Shown here: positions 49,115 through 58,558 of the stretch, piece by piece
How positions within the stretch are numbered: the first letter of the stretch is position 1
Layout: each line of letters begins with the position of its first letter
NCBI RefSeq assembly: GCF_026229185.1
Contig: NZ_JAGGJA010000005.1
Coordinates: forward strand, 294,913 to 358,912
DNA from: Fodinibius salsisoli
GTDB lineage: Bacteria; Bacteroidota; Rhodothermia; Balneolales; Balneolaceae
Reading direction: 5' to 3'
Length of the DNA stretch: 64,000 bases
The notes under the pieces: generated by a model
Seen by the model: the letters and a program-made list of their open reading frames with translations, nothing else
Told to the model about the DNA's origin: nothing
The model's database searches: none
Program-made: the position numbers and the translations under genes

Positions 49115-49486
49115 ATGATTCAAGAATACCTTAACTCTGTTGATAAATTTGTTGTAGTCGGTGACCGTGTGCTTATTAAGCCACGTGATATGGAAGCCCG
49201 GACAAAAAGCGGACTTGTATTACCGGCAACTGTACAAGAAAAAGAGGATATCCACAGCGGATATGTCATTAAAACGGGACCAGGTTATCCTATTCCCTCA
49301 AATGAAATTGACGAATCCTGGAAAGATACCAGTGAGACCAAATATATCGGCATGCAGGCAACAGAGGGAGACCTGGCAATTTTTCTGAAAGGTCAAACCC
49401 ACGAGATAGAGTTTGAAGACGAAAAATATCTTATTTGTCCTCATAATGCCATCTTATTACTTATTCGGGATGATATGGCGGTATAG
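49115..49486 (+). CDS. Orphan GroES-like co-chaperonin
   Basis: A 123 aa protein with a GroES (Cpn10) core: DRVLIKPRD, SGLVLPATV, VIKTGPGYPIP, EGDLAIF and the terminal ICPHNAILLLIRDD. An insertion of about 20 residues (SNEIDESWKDTSETKYIGM) sits where GroES has a short loop. The start at 49115 was chosen because the earlier in-frame extension is hydrophobic and unlike GroES. No groEL is adjacent, unlike canonical groESL. Whether it caps GroEL is unknown. Confidence 0.85.
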   Translation: MIQEYLNSVDKFVVVGDRVLIKPRDMEARTKSGLVLPATVQEKEDIHSGYVIKTGPGYPIPSNEIDESWKDTSETKYIGMQATEGDLAIFLKGQTHEIEFEDEKYLICPHNAILLLIRDDMAV

Positions 49487-49582
49487 GTATGATTTTGTGC
49501 CCGGTTGTTATTATTATAGCATCCAATAAAGACGTTGGCTTTACACAAATCGGGATACAAAATATAACTAATCCAATCTACT

Positions 49583-50479
49583 ATGGACCGGAGACAATTT
49601 TTAATTCATTCATCTTTTTTAACGGCAGGGCTCGCTACTCCTCTTAAGAACCTCTGGGGGAGAACAACCGGTAATTTTACTCCCCTCAGGCGTAATGTTG
49701 GATATTTTACGGAACGTGGCGGTACCATCGGCTGGCTTGCCGCCGATGATGGCATGGTGATTATAGATTCCCAATTTCCAGAGACAGCTAAAAACTGTTT
49801 GAACGGTCTTCGTAACCGATCCGACCATCCGTTGGATTTATTGATTAATACCCATCACCATGGAGATCATACCTCAGGAAATCCGGTCTTTAAAGGCGTA
49901 GCCGAAAAGATGGTAGCGCACGAGAATGTTCCTATGTTGATGGCACAGTCTGCCGAAGAAGGTGAAGGGAATCAGGAGTCCGCTTATCCTACTACTACCT
50001 TTGCCGAGCGTTGGCAGATGGATGTGGGCGATGAAACAGTTCATGCTCATCATTTTGGTCCGGCCCATACCAGCGGAGATGCCGTTATTTATTTTGAGAA
50101 AGCTAATGTCGTGCATACCGGTGATCTTGTCTTCAATCGGATGAATCCCTATACCGATCGTCCGGCAGGCGCCTCCATCCAAAATTGGATTAAAGTGTTG
50201 CAATCAATTGAAGAAGAATATCCAGCTGATGTACAGTATATCTTTGGACATGGGAAATCCGATTTTGGTGTAACCGGGGGCAAGCAGGATATCACCGTAA
50301 TGCGTAACTACCTGGCTGCACTGGTAGAGCACGTTCAGCAGGGACTGGAGCAAGGTAAATCCAGGGAAGAGATTACAAGTGTTGAGGTGCTAACTGGCTT
50401 TGAGGAATTTCTCTATGCCGATTTTTGGACATTGCCGGATAATCTAAATTTGGTATACGAAGAATTAACGCAATCTTAA
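49583..50479 (+). CDS. Secreted MBL-fold metallohydrolase
   Basis: A 298 aa protein with a signal peptide (residues 1-22). The metallo-beta-lactamase fold shows NTHHHGDHTSG (zinc motif), later ligands in HHFGPAHTSGD, VVHTGDLVF and FGHGKSD. It probably binds two zinc ions, and the fold does not fix the substrate. A zinc-ribbon gene follows one base after its stop, suggesting one transcript. Confidence 0.88.
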   Translation: MDRRQFLIHSSFLTAGLATPLKNLWGRTTGNFTPLRRNVGYFTERGGTIGWLAADDGMVIIDSQFPETAKNCLNGLRNRSDHPLDLLINTHHHGDHTSGNPVFKGVAEKMVAHENVPMLMAQSAEEGEGNQESAYPTTTFAERWQMDVGDETVHAHHFGPAHTSGDAVIYFEKANVVHTGDLVFNRMNPYTDRPAGASIQNWIKVLQSIEEEYPADVQYIFGHGKSDFGVTGGKQDITVMRNYLAALVEHVQQGLEQGKSREEITSVEVLTGFEEFLYADFWTLPDNLNLVYEELTQS

Positions 50480-50480
50480 G

Positions 50481-50672
50481 ATGAGCAAGCAAACCTCTTC
50501 TTCACAAAAACAGGAGCAGGCTACTGCACGTCGCTGTCAGTATTGTGGCTCTGAAGCTCCACTTATTTGGGTTCATGGTCATGGGCAATGTGCAGCCTGT
50601 GGGATAAACGTTCAAGAGTGTTGCCAGGGAGAGCAATGTAACTTGGAAGAGGGGCAAGATAGAAATCGATAA
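50481..50672 (+). CDS. Small zinc-ribbon protein, 63 aa
   Basis: Cys-rich mini-protein with CQYCG and CAACG knuckles, then ECCQGEQC. It probably folds around one or two zinc ions. The start is one base after the MBL-hydrolase stop, so it is cotranscribed. Function unknown. It converges with the hybrid sensor gene four bases away. Confidence 0.75.
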   Translation: MSKQTSSSQKQEQATARRCQYCGSEAPLIWVHGHGQCAACGINVQECCQGEQCNLEEGQDRNR

Positions 50673-50676
50673 GGAC

Positions 50677-53600
50677 TTAGGAAACTTCAGAAGGGGATTT
50701 ACCAAAAGTGTTTTTAAAGCTGGTAGAAAAGTAATTGGCATCCGTATAGCCAACAGCCCGGGCAGCCTCTTGTACAGAAAACTGTTCTTCAATAATTAAG
50801 GCACGGGCTTCATCCATACGCACTTTGATGATAAACTCATTTAACGTAAAATCACTTACCTTTTTCCACTCCCTATATAGTTTGGAGCGACTTTGATAGA
50901 GTGCATCGGCTATCATCCCGATGTTTAAATTGGGATTGCCCAACTGTCGAAAAATGATTTCCCGCACTTCTTTTTCCAATTCAGATTCATTAGCTGCTGG
51001 CGCGGCTTGGGCATCTTGTGCCAGTATGTTTTCGCGGCGGAAGACGGCAGCTATTTGAGAAAGCAAGGTTTGGCTTCGGATAGGCTTTGTAAGATAAATG
51101 TCGGCCCCGGTTGAGAGGCCTTTTTCAATATCCGGATCGGTATTCTTCGCGGAAAGAAAGATAACCGGCAGCTGTTTAAATTTGGTACTGCTACGTACTT
51201 TTTCTACAAACTCAAACCCATTCATTTTTGGCATCATAATGTCAGAGATGACAAGGTCGGGTGTTAGATCATCCATCAACTGCAAGGCTTCGCGACCATT
51301 TTGGGCCACAGAGGCACGGTACTTCTTAGCGATGACGGATTGCAGGTAATTCCGGAAGTCGAGATTGTCTTCGGTGATTAAAATATGCTTTGTATCTTCA
51401 ATATCTGGCTGCTCTTCATTGATTGCTGAGGCCGGGGATGACTGGCTGTCAGAGTTGGGCTTGTGTATGGTAATAGGCTCATGGATGATGTTAGTCGTTT
51501 CTTGTAAGTGAGTAGTGCCTTTTCTAAGGGTAATAATAAACTCTGTCCCTTCGCCGAGCTCAGAATTTAGTTCAACGCTTCCACCCATCCTTTCAGTAAG
51601 TTCCTGTACTAAAAATAAGCCGATACCTGTTCCACCTGCCTGGGCATTATCACCTGCCTGGTATAAATAGTCAAATACTTGTTTCTGTTCGTGTTGGGCA
51701 ATTCCCTGACCAAAATCGCGCAAATGTATTTGTACAGACTGCTCTTTTTCATGAAAGGAAAGAACGATTTTGTTCTCCTCAGGGCTATACTTGATAGCAT
51801 TAGACATCAGGTTTATAATGATTCGCTCCCAAGCTTCAGCATCGATATAGACCGGCTCTGTCAGGTTCGATTCATTGATCTCCAGGGACATTTTCTGCTC
51901 ATCGAGCATGGACTGGAACTGTCCAACGATCTGCATGGTAAAGGCTTCCAGGTCAGCAGGCTGCATTTTTAATTTAAGAGCCTCAGCATTAACCTTGGAA
52001 ACATCCAATATTTGATTAATTAAATTTTTGAGTCGATTTCCATTTCGCTGCATCATCTCCAGGTAATACTGGTTCTTGGATGCGGGTAGGCGGCCATTAG
52101 CTTCAATAAGATTATCAAGCGGTCCAAGGATGAGAGAAAGGGGGGTCTTAAGCTCGTGGGTGATGCCCGTAAAAAAACGCGACTTTTGTTCTGCCGCTTT
52201 TTTCAGTTCCTGAGTTTGACGGTTAACTTGCTTCTGCAGGATGTTTTTCCTTCGTTTAAGGGCGCCCACTCGGTATCGATACCCTCCATACATCAGGGCG
52301 CCTGCAGCGATTGCTATTAGTAGAAAGAACCACTTGGTCTCATAAAAGAAGGGCGGGATAGTGACAGAGACCGAAGAAATAGATCGATTCCCGTTAATGC
52401 GTTCAGCAGCAACCTCAAAACGGTAGGTGCCGGGATCCAGGTTAGTATAACTTGCTTCCATCCCTTGGTTACTGGTCTGCCAGTGTTGGTTGATCCCCGA
52501 GAGCCTGTATTTGAATTGCAGTCTATCGGGATTGGCAAAGTTGGGAGCGGTAAATTTAAAGCTAATATTTCGTTCTCCTTTTGGTATTAATTGTTCGGAA
52601 ATAGTGCTTGCAACGAAGACAGTATCTTGAACATTAATTCGTTCAATTATCGGCTCAGGAGCCTCCAGGTCGGCCTTAAGGCTGGCAGCATCGGGATCGA
52701 TAACGGTAATGCCCGTTTGATTTGGAAACCAAAGTTTATTTTCAGCCGTTAAAATACCAGCAGATTGCACTCCGCCGTTTGCCTCTCGGTTAAGCATGCC
52801 ATCGCGCTCATTGAAACTGATGAGCGGGAGTGAATTTGAGCGGCCATCTGCAAACCTATTGAGTGCATCCTGAGCGATACGCATAATGCCGCCATTTGAG
52901 CTAATCCACAAATAGTCAAATGGTCCCTTGATGATGCGATGCAGCGAATTACTGATTAATCCATCATTGGAGGTAACACGGGCCATAGACTGTATCTCAT
53001 AGCTATCGCTAAAAATAATACGGCTTAGTCCCTTATCTTCTGTGGCAACCCATACCGTATCCCGCGATTGGGGGTAGATATCCCGGACATAATTACTGCC
53101 GAGCCCATCCCTTTGGCCAATTGAATTAAAGGTTCCATTGCGTGGTAGTAAAACCAACCCATCCCCATTGGTGCCCAGATACAGAGTGCCTTTATGATCT
53201 TCACGTATTACTCGAGCGCCTTTTAATTTATTCCCGGCCGCATCCCGGAGCACCTTAAAGGTGTCCTGATTGTGTTCCCGAATACGGGTAAAGCCAATCA
53301 TGCCAAGGAGGAATCTTCCCGATTGGTCACGATACATGGCATTAATAATAGATTTGGGATAGGGTATATCCCGATCAGATAAACCAATTTCTTCCCATTC
53401 TTCATCAAAATATTTCCACAGTCCCCGTCCACCCAGCGCTGCATAAACGGTACCATCAGTATCTTTAGATAAGGCTTTAGTGAATCCCAGGCTGGGCATG
53501 CCTTCCGGGGGGGGTAAGGAAGTGACGGTTGAATCTTTAAATTGAAAAATCCCCCCGCGCATACTGGCAGCCCAAATAGTGCTATCGGCGGTCTGGATAA

Positions 53601-54714
53601 TAGGATATACATTGCTTACAGGATGCTTGAGTGTAGATGAGATGTTTTTTATAAAACTTTTTCGAATTTGGAAGACCCCTTCCGTCCTGGATACGACCCA
53701 TAAGGATCCCTCTCGATCCAAAAAGCCAGCCTGAATTTCTGTCGTTCTAAATACGGCTTGACCGTCTATAACAACCTCATCGTCACCAATAAAAATCGAT
53801 TCTTTTGATTCTCTTTGGAATATATGTGGAGGATTTCGGGGCAGCGTATTTACAGAAATGGGAAGCTTGTTAAGTTTTTGCTGCTCTATATCTATGTTGT
53901 AAAATCCACTCAGAGCAGAAAGAAAAATCTCATCATTTTCTTTAGCGTCGATACTTAATCCTTCAAGCTTTTCTCTTTCCTTGTGAAATATGACTTTGGG
54001 TTGGTCAACCGATGGGTTTAAGCAAAATAAGCCGTCATTTCCTAATATCCATAGCCGATCGTTTTTGTCAATTGTTAGTTGTGTAACAGATTCTACAGGA
54101 ATTGGAAAATCGGCAGCAGCTAATACAAGTTGTGTCTTGCCATCTGCCGAGTATATTAACCCTTGCTGGTTAACTAACCACATTGCCTTACCGGTAACCG
54201 GTTCAATGGAAAAAGCTTCGACCGATATCAAGGAGGATTGGCGATAGTCGAATTGATCTTTGGAAGGGTTATATAGGGCTATACCGGAATTGCTGCCAAG
54301 CCACACTTCTCCATCGGGACTTTCTTCAAGGAACAATTCCCTGCCTATACTGTTGGGGGCGGGCTGGTATGTTTTAAACTGATCTTGACGGTAAGATATT
54401 AAGGAGCCATTCTCGCCGACCATCCATATTGTGCCCGACTTTGTCTTGAGCATATCAACCAACCGGTTGTTGTTGATGCCGGGACTGTTACTTGAATTAA
54501 AAGAAACAAAGTCATACCCATCATATCGGACGAGACCATCCATAGTAGAAAAATATAGATAGCCATTATTATCCTGAACAATACCATTAACCGAATTAAC
54601 AGGTAATCCATCTGCTACCGTGTAATTACGAACTAAATATTCCGATGAATCGGCAGAAGGAGTAGGTATAAAACTCCCCAATAGCATACCTATTACAAGT
54701 AGCAAGGTCCCCAT
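50677..54714 (-). CDS. One-component hybrid sensor kinase/AraC regulator (HTCS)
   Basis: A 1345 aa hybrid two-component system combining all parts in one chain. Residues 1-22 are a signal peptide, then two-component-regulator propeller repeats (about 25-680), a Y_Y_Y domain (about 690-790), a membrane helix (~800), a histidine kinase with THELKTPLSL and GGTGIGL, a receiver with DLVISDIMMPKM, and a C-terminal AraC/HTH domain with SVQEAARAVGYTDANYFS. Such proteins sense glycans in the periplasm and activate nearby SusC/SusD genes, but none lie in this window. Confidence 0.93.
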   Translation of the reverse strand: MGTLLLVIGMLLGSFIPTPSADSSEYLVRNYTVADGLPVNSVNGIVQDNNGYLYFSTMDGLVRYDGYDFVSFNSSNSPGINNNRLVDMLKTKSGTIWMVGENGSLISYRQDQFKTYQPAPNSIGRELFLEESPDGEVWLGSNSGIALYNPSKDQFDYRQSSLISVEAFSIEPVTGKAMWLVNQQGLIYSADGKTQLVLAAADFPIPVESVTQLTIDKNDRLWILGNDGLFCLNPSVDQPKVIFHKEREKLEGLSIDAKENDEIFLSALSGFYNIDIEQQKLNKLPISVNTLPRNPPHIFQRESKESIFIGDDEVVIDGQAVFRTTEIQAGFLDREGSLWVVSRTEGVFQIRKSFIKNISSTLKHPVSNVYPIIQTADSTIWAASMRGGIFQFKDSTVTSLPPPEGMPSLGFTKALSKDTDGTVYAALGGRGLWKYFDEEWEEIGLSDRDIPYPKSIINAMYRDQSGRFLLGMIGFTRIREHNQDTFKVLRDAAGNKLKGARVIREDHKGTLYLGTNGDGLVLLPRNGTFNSIGQRDGLGSNYVRDIYPQSRDTVWVATEDKGLSRIIFSDSYEIQSMARVTSNDGLISNSLHRIIKGPFDYLWISSNGGIMRIAQDALNRFADGRSNSLPLISFNERDGMLNREANGGVQSAGILTAENKLWFPNQTGITVIDPDAASLKADLEAPEPIIERINVQDTVFVASTISEQLIPKGERNISFKFTAPNFANPDRLQFKYRLSGINQHWQTSNQGMEASYTNLDPGTYRFEVAAERINGNRSISSVSVTIPPFFYETKWFFLLIAIAAGALMYGGYRYRVGALKRRKNILQKQVNRQTQELKKAAEQKSRFFTGITHELKTPLSLILGPLDNLIEANGRLPASKNQYYLEMMQRNGNRLKNLINQILDVSKVNAEALKLKMQPADLEAFTMQIVGQFQSMLDEQKMSLEINESNLTEPVYIDAEAWERIIINLMSNAIKYSPEENKIVLSFHEKEQSVQIHLRDFGQGIAQHEQKQVFDYLYQAGDNAQAGGTGIGLFLVQELTERMGGSVELNSELGEGTEFIITLRKGTTHLQETTNIIHEPITIHKPNSDSQSSPASAINEEQPDIEDTKHILITEDNLDFRNYLQSVIAKKYRASVAQNGREALQLMDDLTPDLVISDIMMPKMNGFEFVEKVRSSTKFKQLPVIFLSAKNTDPDIEKGLSTGADIYLTKPIRSQTLLSQIAAVFRRENILAQDAQAAPAANESELEKEVREIIFRQLGNPNLNIGMIADALYQSRSKLYREWKKVSDFTLNEFIIKVRMDEARALIIEEQFSVQEAARAVGYTDANYFSTSFKNTFGKSPSEVS

Positions 54715-55377
54715 GTAGCCGTCTAATTTATATAAATACCTTTATTTATTAATAAACTAAATATTTTTTTAAGCCCTTCAAAGGATAAAATAAATAGTAG
54801 TAGAATATTATTTATATCATGTCATGAAAAACTATTAGCCGGAGCTTTTGCAAACCCCCACTGTCATCGTCCCGAGTAGTCACGGACAATGACAGCTTTT
54901 TTCAGAGGTTTTGCAAAGGCCTCAAACAGATTGTAGAGTTGTTACTTACCCGAAGATATAAAGTATTTGGATGGTTGGTAAGCTGTTAAATACGCTGGGT
55001 TAAGTATATCAACAATGAGAGACGTTCAGTTAGGTTGTAGCAATTCGTACCCTTATAAATCGGCAAAAGTCAGGATATAATAGTAATATCATAGTTTTGG
55101 GATGTTTTTAAAGATTATTGAAACAATATAAAAGATTGAAATAGTTAATATTTTTTTAGAAATAATTGAAAAAATATAAGAGGTATATGAGATACTTATG
55201 TATATAATGATGAAATAAATAATATCATATACAGACATTGAGCTAAGGTATTAGTGTTAGTACAAATATGTAGTTCTTTTGTGTTGACATTAATTGTGGA
55301 GTTCAGAACCCACACAAAAAAACGGGGCGTAATTCCGAAAAGCCATAAGAGTAGGAGATGAATCAAATATAATTATT
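54715..55377. other. 663-bp AT-rich gap with a hairpin
   Basis: It contains a strong hairpin, CTGTCAT..GTCC around AGTAGTC, answered by GGAC..ATGACAG at 54861-54895 and followed by T residues. The hairpin is framed by TTTTGCAAA phrases at about 54845 and 54912. A very short frame MNQI with GGAG precedes the next gene at 55358. No other gene was seen. Confidence 0.5.
54861..54905 (+). terminator. Hairpin with T-run, possible terminator
   Basis: An imperfect stem of about 14 base pairs, then CTTTTTTC. It faces plus-strand transcription away from the hybrid sensor promoter region. It may instead be a dispersed repeat, because flanking TTTTGCAAA direct repeats frame it. Confidence 0.45.
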
Positions 55378-55719
55378 ATGGGATACCCTTTGGTGAAAAT
55401 TTCAAATAGTACGAGGCATGTTATCCGCGGAAAAGTAGAGTATGCATCAGTCTTTTGCTCAAATGATGACTATGAAATTAATCCTGGACAGGAATGGGAA
55501 GCTGAGAGTCGGGGAGTTTGTCTATTGACAAAAATTACAGCAAGAATATTTACGGATGACGGTGTAATTGAGGCCTCGCCGTATGAATCTTCTGGTACTT
55601 CTTATAGTCAATTTGCAGTGGTCAAACGTGGAGAGGATTATGTAGTTACTCGAGTTGTGAATCTTAAAGATGATGTGGGCGATGTTAAATACGACGAACC
55701 TACTGAGAAGCAAAAATAA
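55378..55719 (+). CDS. Hypothetical protein, 113 aa, accessory cluster
   Basis: Beta-rich soluble protein without signal peptide or membrane helix. It opens VKISNSTRHVIRGKVEYASVF, with two Cys (near residues 28 and 49) and a SSGTSYSQFAVV segment. I do not recognise the family. The composition, short beta strands with polar Ser/Thr/Gly loops, suggests a small sandwich domain. It begins the 55-64 kb cluster; its ATG has no clear ribosome site. Confidence 0.55.
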   Translation: MGYPLVKISNSTRHVIRGKVEYASVFCSNDDYEINPGQEWEAESRGVCLLTKITARIFTDDGVIEASPYESSGTSYSQFAVVKRGEDYVVTRVVNLKDDVGDVKYDEPTEKQK

Positions 55720-56085
55720 AAATATATAATGTATTTTTATTGATTTATACCTGTTGACCCATCTGCTTTTGCCAAATAGGGAAAGAGTGGGTCAACTTTA
55801 AATAATGGAGGCAAAGTTTAAACTTTGTATAGAGAATGGGGTACCCAAAAATTAAGGATCTTTGGGAAGGATTATCTTCTGCCTTGGTATTGATAAGCCA
55901 ACTATAAACTGATAAAGGAATTTGGGGTTTACAGCAATTTTTGGGGCTTGTGACAACCAAATAATAAAAACTACATGATCATGCGTTGATGAATACACCT
56001 CAAAAACAGACTTTTAAATCGTCATCTAAACAGAATAAGAAAACAACGGCTAAGCGACTAATACTCCAATTAATCATTACAGATC
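55720..56085. other. 366-bp gap with a long inverted repeat and a 16-bp palindrome
   Basis: GTTGACCCA at 55752 is answered by TGGGTCAAC ending at 55796, around a 27-base loop. A perfect CAAAGTTTAAACTTTG palindrome lies at 55812-55827. A short 38-residue Lys-rich frame at 55989 overlaps the next gene and is not credible. Confidence 0.5.
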
Positions 56086-56463
56086 ATGTTTATACTACAT
56101 ATTACTAATAATTATGCAGCAGATATTGAGTTCGACTCGACTACCATTTCTGCTAAAGGGGGAACCCATTCTACAGGCAAAATAAAGGGCCATCATGTTA
56201 TAGACGGAAAGGGACTTACGGTTTTCAATATTTTGGACCTGGCAAAGAAAAAGATTCCCGGTTATCCATCCTTAAAGGAAACGTGGGGCGTACTTTTTGA
56301 ATACCAGGGGAATGAAATATATGCCCGCTACGAAGGTAACGGAGAATTCAACATCACCTTCAATGAATTTGGCAATGCTGAGGTCAAAACCATAAACGGT
56401 GAGGCTTTAGATATTCTTTTGCCGGGATTAAAACTGGCGAAAGAAAAGCCTGAAGACAATTAA
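56086..56463 (+). CDS. Hypothetical protein, 125 aa, accessory cluster
   Basis: Soluble beta-rich protein without signal peptide: FILHITNNYAADIEFD near the start, then VFNILDLAKKKIPGYPSL, VLFEYQGNEIYARYEG and FNITFNEFGNAEV. Family not recognised. It sits between the 113 aa protein and a tail-collar gene, all on the plus strand. The role is unknown. Confidence 0.55.
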   Translation: MFILHITNNYAADIEFDSTTISAKGGTHSTGKIKGHHVIDGKGLTVFNILDLAKKKIPGYPSLKETWGVLFEYQGNEIYARYEGNGEFNITFNEFGNAEVKTINGEALDILLPGLKLAKEKPEDN

Positions 56464-56522
56464 TAGAATGCTTTGCAACTGCTTTTAATAGAAAGAATTC
56501 AAACGATTAAACAACAAATATT

Positions 56523-57122
56523 ATGTTAGATTTTTTAATTAGTTCAATTATCGGTTGGGGGCCAAGCTGGGCTCCAAGAGGCTGGGCAGTATGCCAAGGA
56601 CAAATGATCGCCATATCTCAGTACACGGCTGTTTTCTCATTAATTGGAACAACCTACGGAGGTGATGGGCGTACAACATTTGCGCTGCCTGATTTGCGAG
56701 GACGAGCCCCTATTGGATATGGGCAAGGCCCGGGTACCAAACACTATCCTCAAGGTACTCGCACGGGAACCGAAGAACAGAGGCTAACGGTATTGGAGAT
56801 GCCAGGCCACACCCATGCCGCCAACACACAAAATTTGAGCTCTTCGGTTGCAGCAAGCAGTGAAACAGAAGGGGATACCAATGTACCCGGACCGAATAAA
56901 GTGTTAGCAAAGGGAGTTATTGATAAATCAGGCCCTGGTAATAAACCAGCCAAAACCTATGTCGAATCTTCCAAGGCTGACACAACGTTACATGGGGGCG
57001 ATGTTACCGGTAATATTACTAATTCCACAACGGGTGGCGGACAGCCATTTTCCATTCTTCAACCGGTAACGGCTATTAATTACATCTTCTGCATGCAGGG
57101 GGTATTCCCTTCCAGAAGTTAA
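56523..57122 (+). CDS. Phage tail-collar (microcystin-dependent/MdpB-type) domain protein
   Basis: A 199 aa phage-tail-collar protein: GPSWAPRGWAVCQGQMIAI, YGGDGRTTFALPDLRGRAPIG, EMPGHTHA and the closing PVTAINYIFCMQG. Such domains occur in phage tail fibres and in bacterial stand-alone MdpB-type proteins. There is no signal peptide, and no phage capsid, sheath, terminase or integrase gene is nearby, so it is probably a bacterial stand-alone protein. The next gene begins 53 bases later, after a perfect hairpin. Confidence 0.85.
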   Translation: MLDFLISSIIGWGPSWAPRGWAVCQGQMIAISQYTAVFSLIGTTYGGDGRTTFALPDLRGRAPIGYGQGPGTKHYPQGTRTGTEEQRLTVLEMPGHTHAANTQNLSSSVAASSETEGDTNVPGPNKVLAKGVIDKSGPGNKPAKTYVESSKADTTLHGGDVTGNITNSTTGGGQPFSILQPVTAINYIFCMQGVFPSRS

Positions 57123-57144
57123 CGGTACTGATGTAATCATAATA

Positions 57145-57172
57145 GTCCTGGGGAATATTGCATCCCCAGGAC
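57145..57172 (+). promoter_or_regulatory. Perfect hairpin before the substrate-binding-protein gene
   Basis: GTCCTGGGGA, loop ATATTGCA, TCCCCAGGAC: ten perfect base pairs. It starts 22 bases after the tail-collar stop. The AGGA of the right arm could be the ribosome site of TTG 57175, so the hairpin might control translation. There is no T-run, so it is not a typical terminator. Confidence 0.5.
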
Positions 57173-57174
57173 CT

Positions 57175-58374
57175 TTGAATTCAGATCTTACAAACTATCT
57201 CAGTATGTTTCAGAAGCAGCAGATCAAAATTGGGTTTCTCAATCCCTATTCAAGTTTATATCCCAATTATTCGCAACACATATTAGCCGGTTTGTTCTTA
57301 GGGATGGGAGAGGATCCTTTAAAGCAAGATAAAATTAAGTTTGTACCGCACTACACCGATACCGGGAGCGTGCAAAAAACAAAGGATGCTGTACGAAAGC
57401 TGATAAATTTTGATAAAGTGGATATGCTCTCGGGACTCATCAGCTATGCGGTGCTGCCGGAGATCGTACCCATGCTGGAAAGTCGTGACAAACTGGGGTT
57501 TTTCTTCGATTCGGGGGAATATATCCCTTATTTCGATTATCTGAGTCCCAATACGTTTTTCTCTTCCAACCAATTGTGGCAATCAGAGTTTGCTTTAGGA
57601 CAGTGGGCCCGCTCGGAATACGGAGAGGGCGGAATGATGATCATGCCACTACTGGAATCGGGGTATCATTTACACAGTGCCTTCCAAAAGGGATTTAGTA
57701 TGGGCGGCGGGGGAGAGGTGCTGCTCTCGGTACTTCCGTTTGATGAAGAAAACCCTCATGATTTAGATATGGACGCCCTTTTTGAAAAAATAAAGGATCA
57801 GGCCCCGCCATTTGTCCATGCCATATTTACGGGTGAAGGGGGCAATGATTTTTTGACCAGATGGGTGGAAGAAGGACTCAATGGTCAAATTCCACTGATT
57901 GTTGCCGAACATATGATGTATGATGAGTGGCTGCAGGATGTTAAAGATCTTGATATTCAATGCTATTCTTCTTCATTGTACGATCCTGCCCGAAATTCGA
58001 AACCAAATAAAATATTTAAACAGCAGTTCCAGCAAACTACGGGCCAGCCGGTAAATATTTTTGCATTGCTTGGCTACGAAGCGGGAATGATGTTCAGAGA
58101 AATCTACCCCTCCATGAAGAAAAGGGACTGGGGAAAAGTACAAACCCTCTTGCAGGAAGAGCATGTCATAGGTCCCCGGGGAGAGCGAGATTTTTACCCT
58201 GATTCAGGCTTTACACTGCCGGAAGTCAATATTACCAGGGTAAAATCATCTTCAGGAACCATTGCCAAAAATATTGTCGCTAAAGGAAAACGCTTAGCGT
58301 ATAACCACCAGATATTTAATGACATCCGTAAAGCAGTACCGTCAGGATGGTTCAACCCCTTGTTTTGTGTTTAA
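57175..58374 (+). CDS. Periplasmic-binding-fold protein without signal peptide
   Basis: A 399 aa protein with the two-lobed periplasmic-binding (type I, amino-acid/urea-like) pattern: KIGFLNPYSSLYPNYSQHILAG, then PHYTDTGSVQKTKDAVRKL, GEGGMMIMPLL and NIFALLGYEAGMM. No signal peptide is seen, so it is probably cytoplasmic or uses an unknown export route. No ABC permease or ATPase genes are adjacent. TTG 57175 and ATG 57205 are both possible starts. It follows the tail-collar gene and precedes the giant repeat protein. Confidence 0.65.
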   Translation: MNSDLTNYLSMFQKQQIKIGFLNPYSSLYPNYSQHILAGLFLGMGEDPLKQDKIKFVPHYTDTGSVQKTKDAVRKLINFDKVDMLSGLISYAVLPEIVPMLESRDKLGFFFDSGEYIPYFDYLSPNTFFSSNQLWQSEFALGQWARSEYGEGGMMIMPLLESGYHLHSAFQKGFSMGGGGEVLLSVLPFDEENPHDLDMDALFEKIKDQAPPFVHAIFTGEGGNDFLTRWVEEGLNGQIPLIVAEHMMYDEWLQDVKDLDIQCYSSSLYDPARNSKPNKIFKQQFQQTTGQPVNIFALLGYEAGMMFREIYPSMKKRDWGKVQTLLQEEHVIGPRGERDFYPDSGFTLPEVNITRVKSSSGTIAKNIVAKGKRLAYNHQIFNDIRKAVPSGWFNPLFCV

Positions 58375-58558
58375 TCCTGATTAGAATATATCATTTTACT
58401 GCACTGATGCCTGTATTAAAGTACGTTGGTAGGGGTATCTGTTTAAAAAGTTGATACAACCGATGACGTCAAGATTATTTTACAGACGGGGCTTGGCGGA
58501 CAATCGCATGATTCACAAAAATAGTTCAGATCTACAGGCTAAATAATATCAATCCATC

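Noticed and set aside
54861..54905. Attachment site or riboswitch at the hairpin
   Set aside because: Simple stem with T-run fits a terminator or repeat; no aptamer-like structure or integrase nearby.
55745..55960. 71-codon minus-strand frame in the gap before the 125 aa gene
   Set aside because: It spans an inverted repeat and palindrome, and no family resemblance was seen.
55378..58374. Prophage remnant because of the tail-collar gene
   Set aside because: No capsid, portal, terminase, integrase, lysis or att sites; stand-alone collar proteins exist in bacteria.
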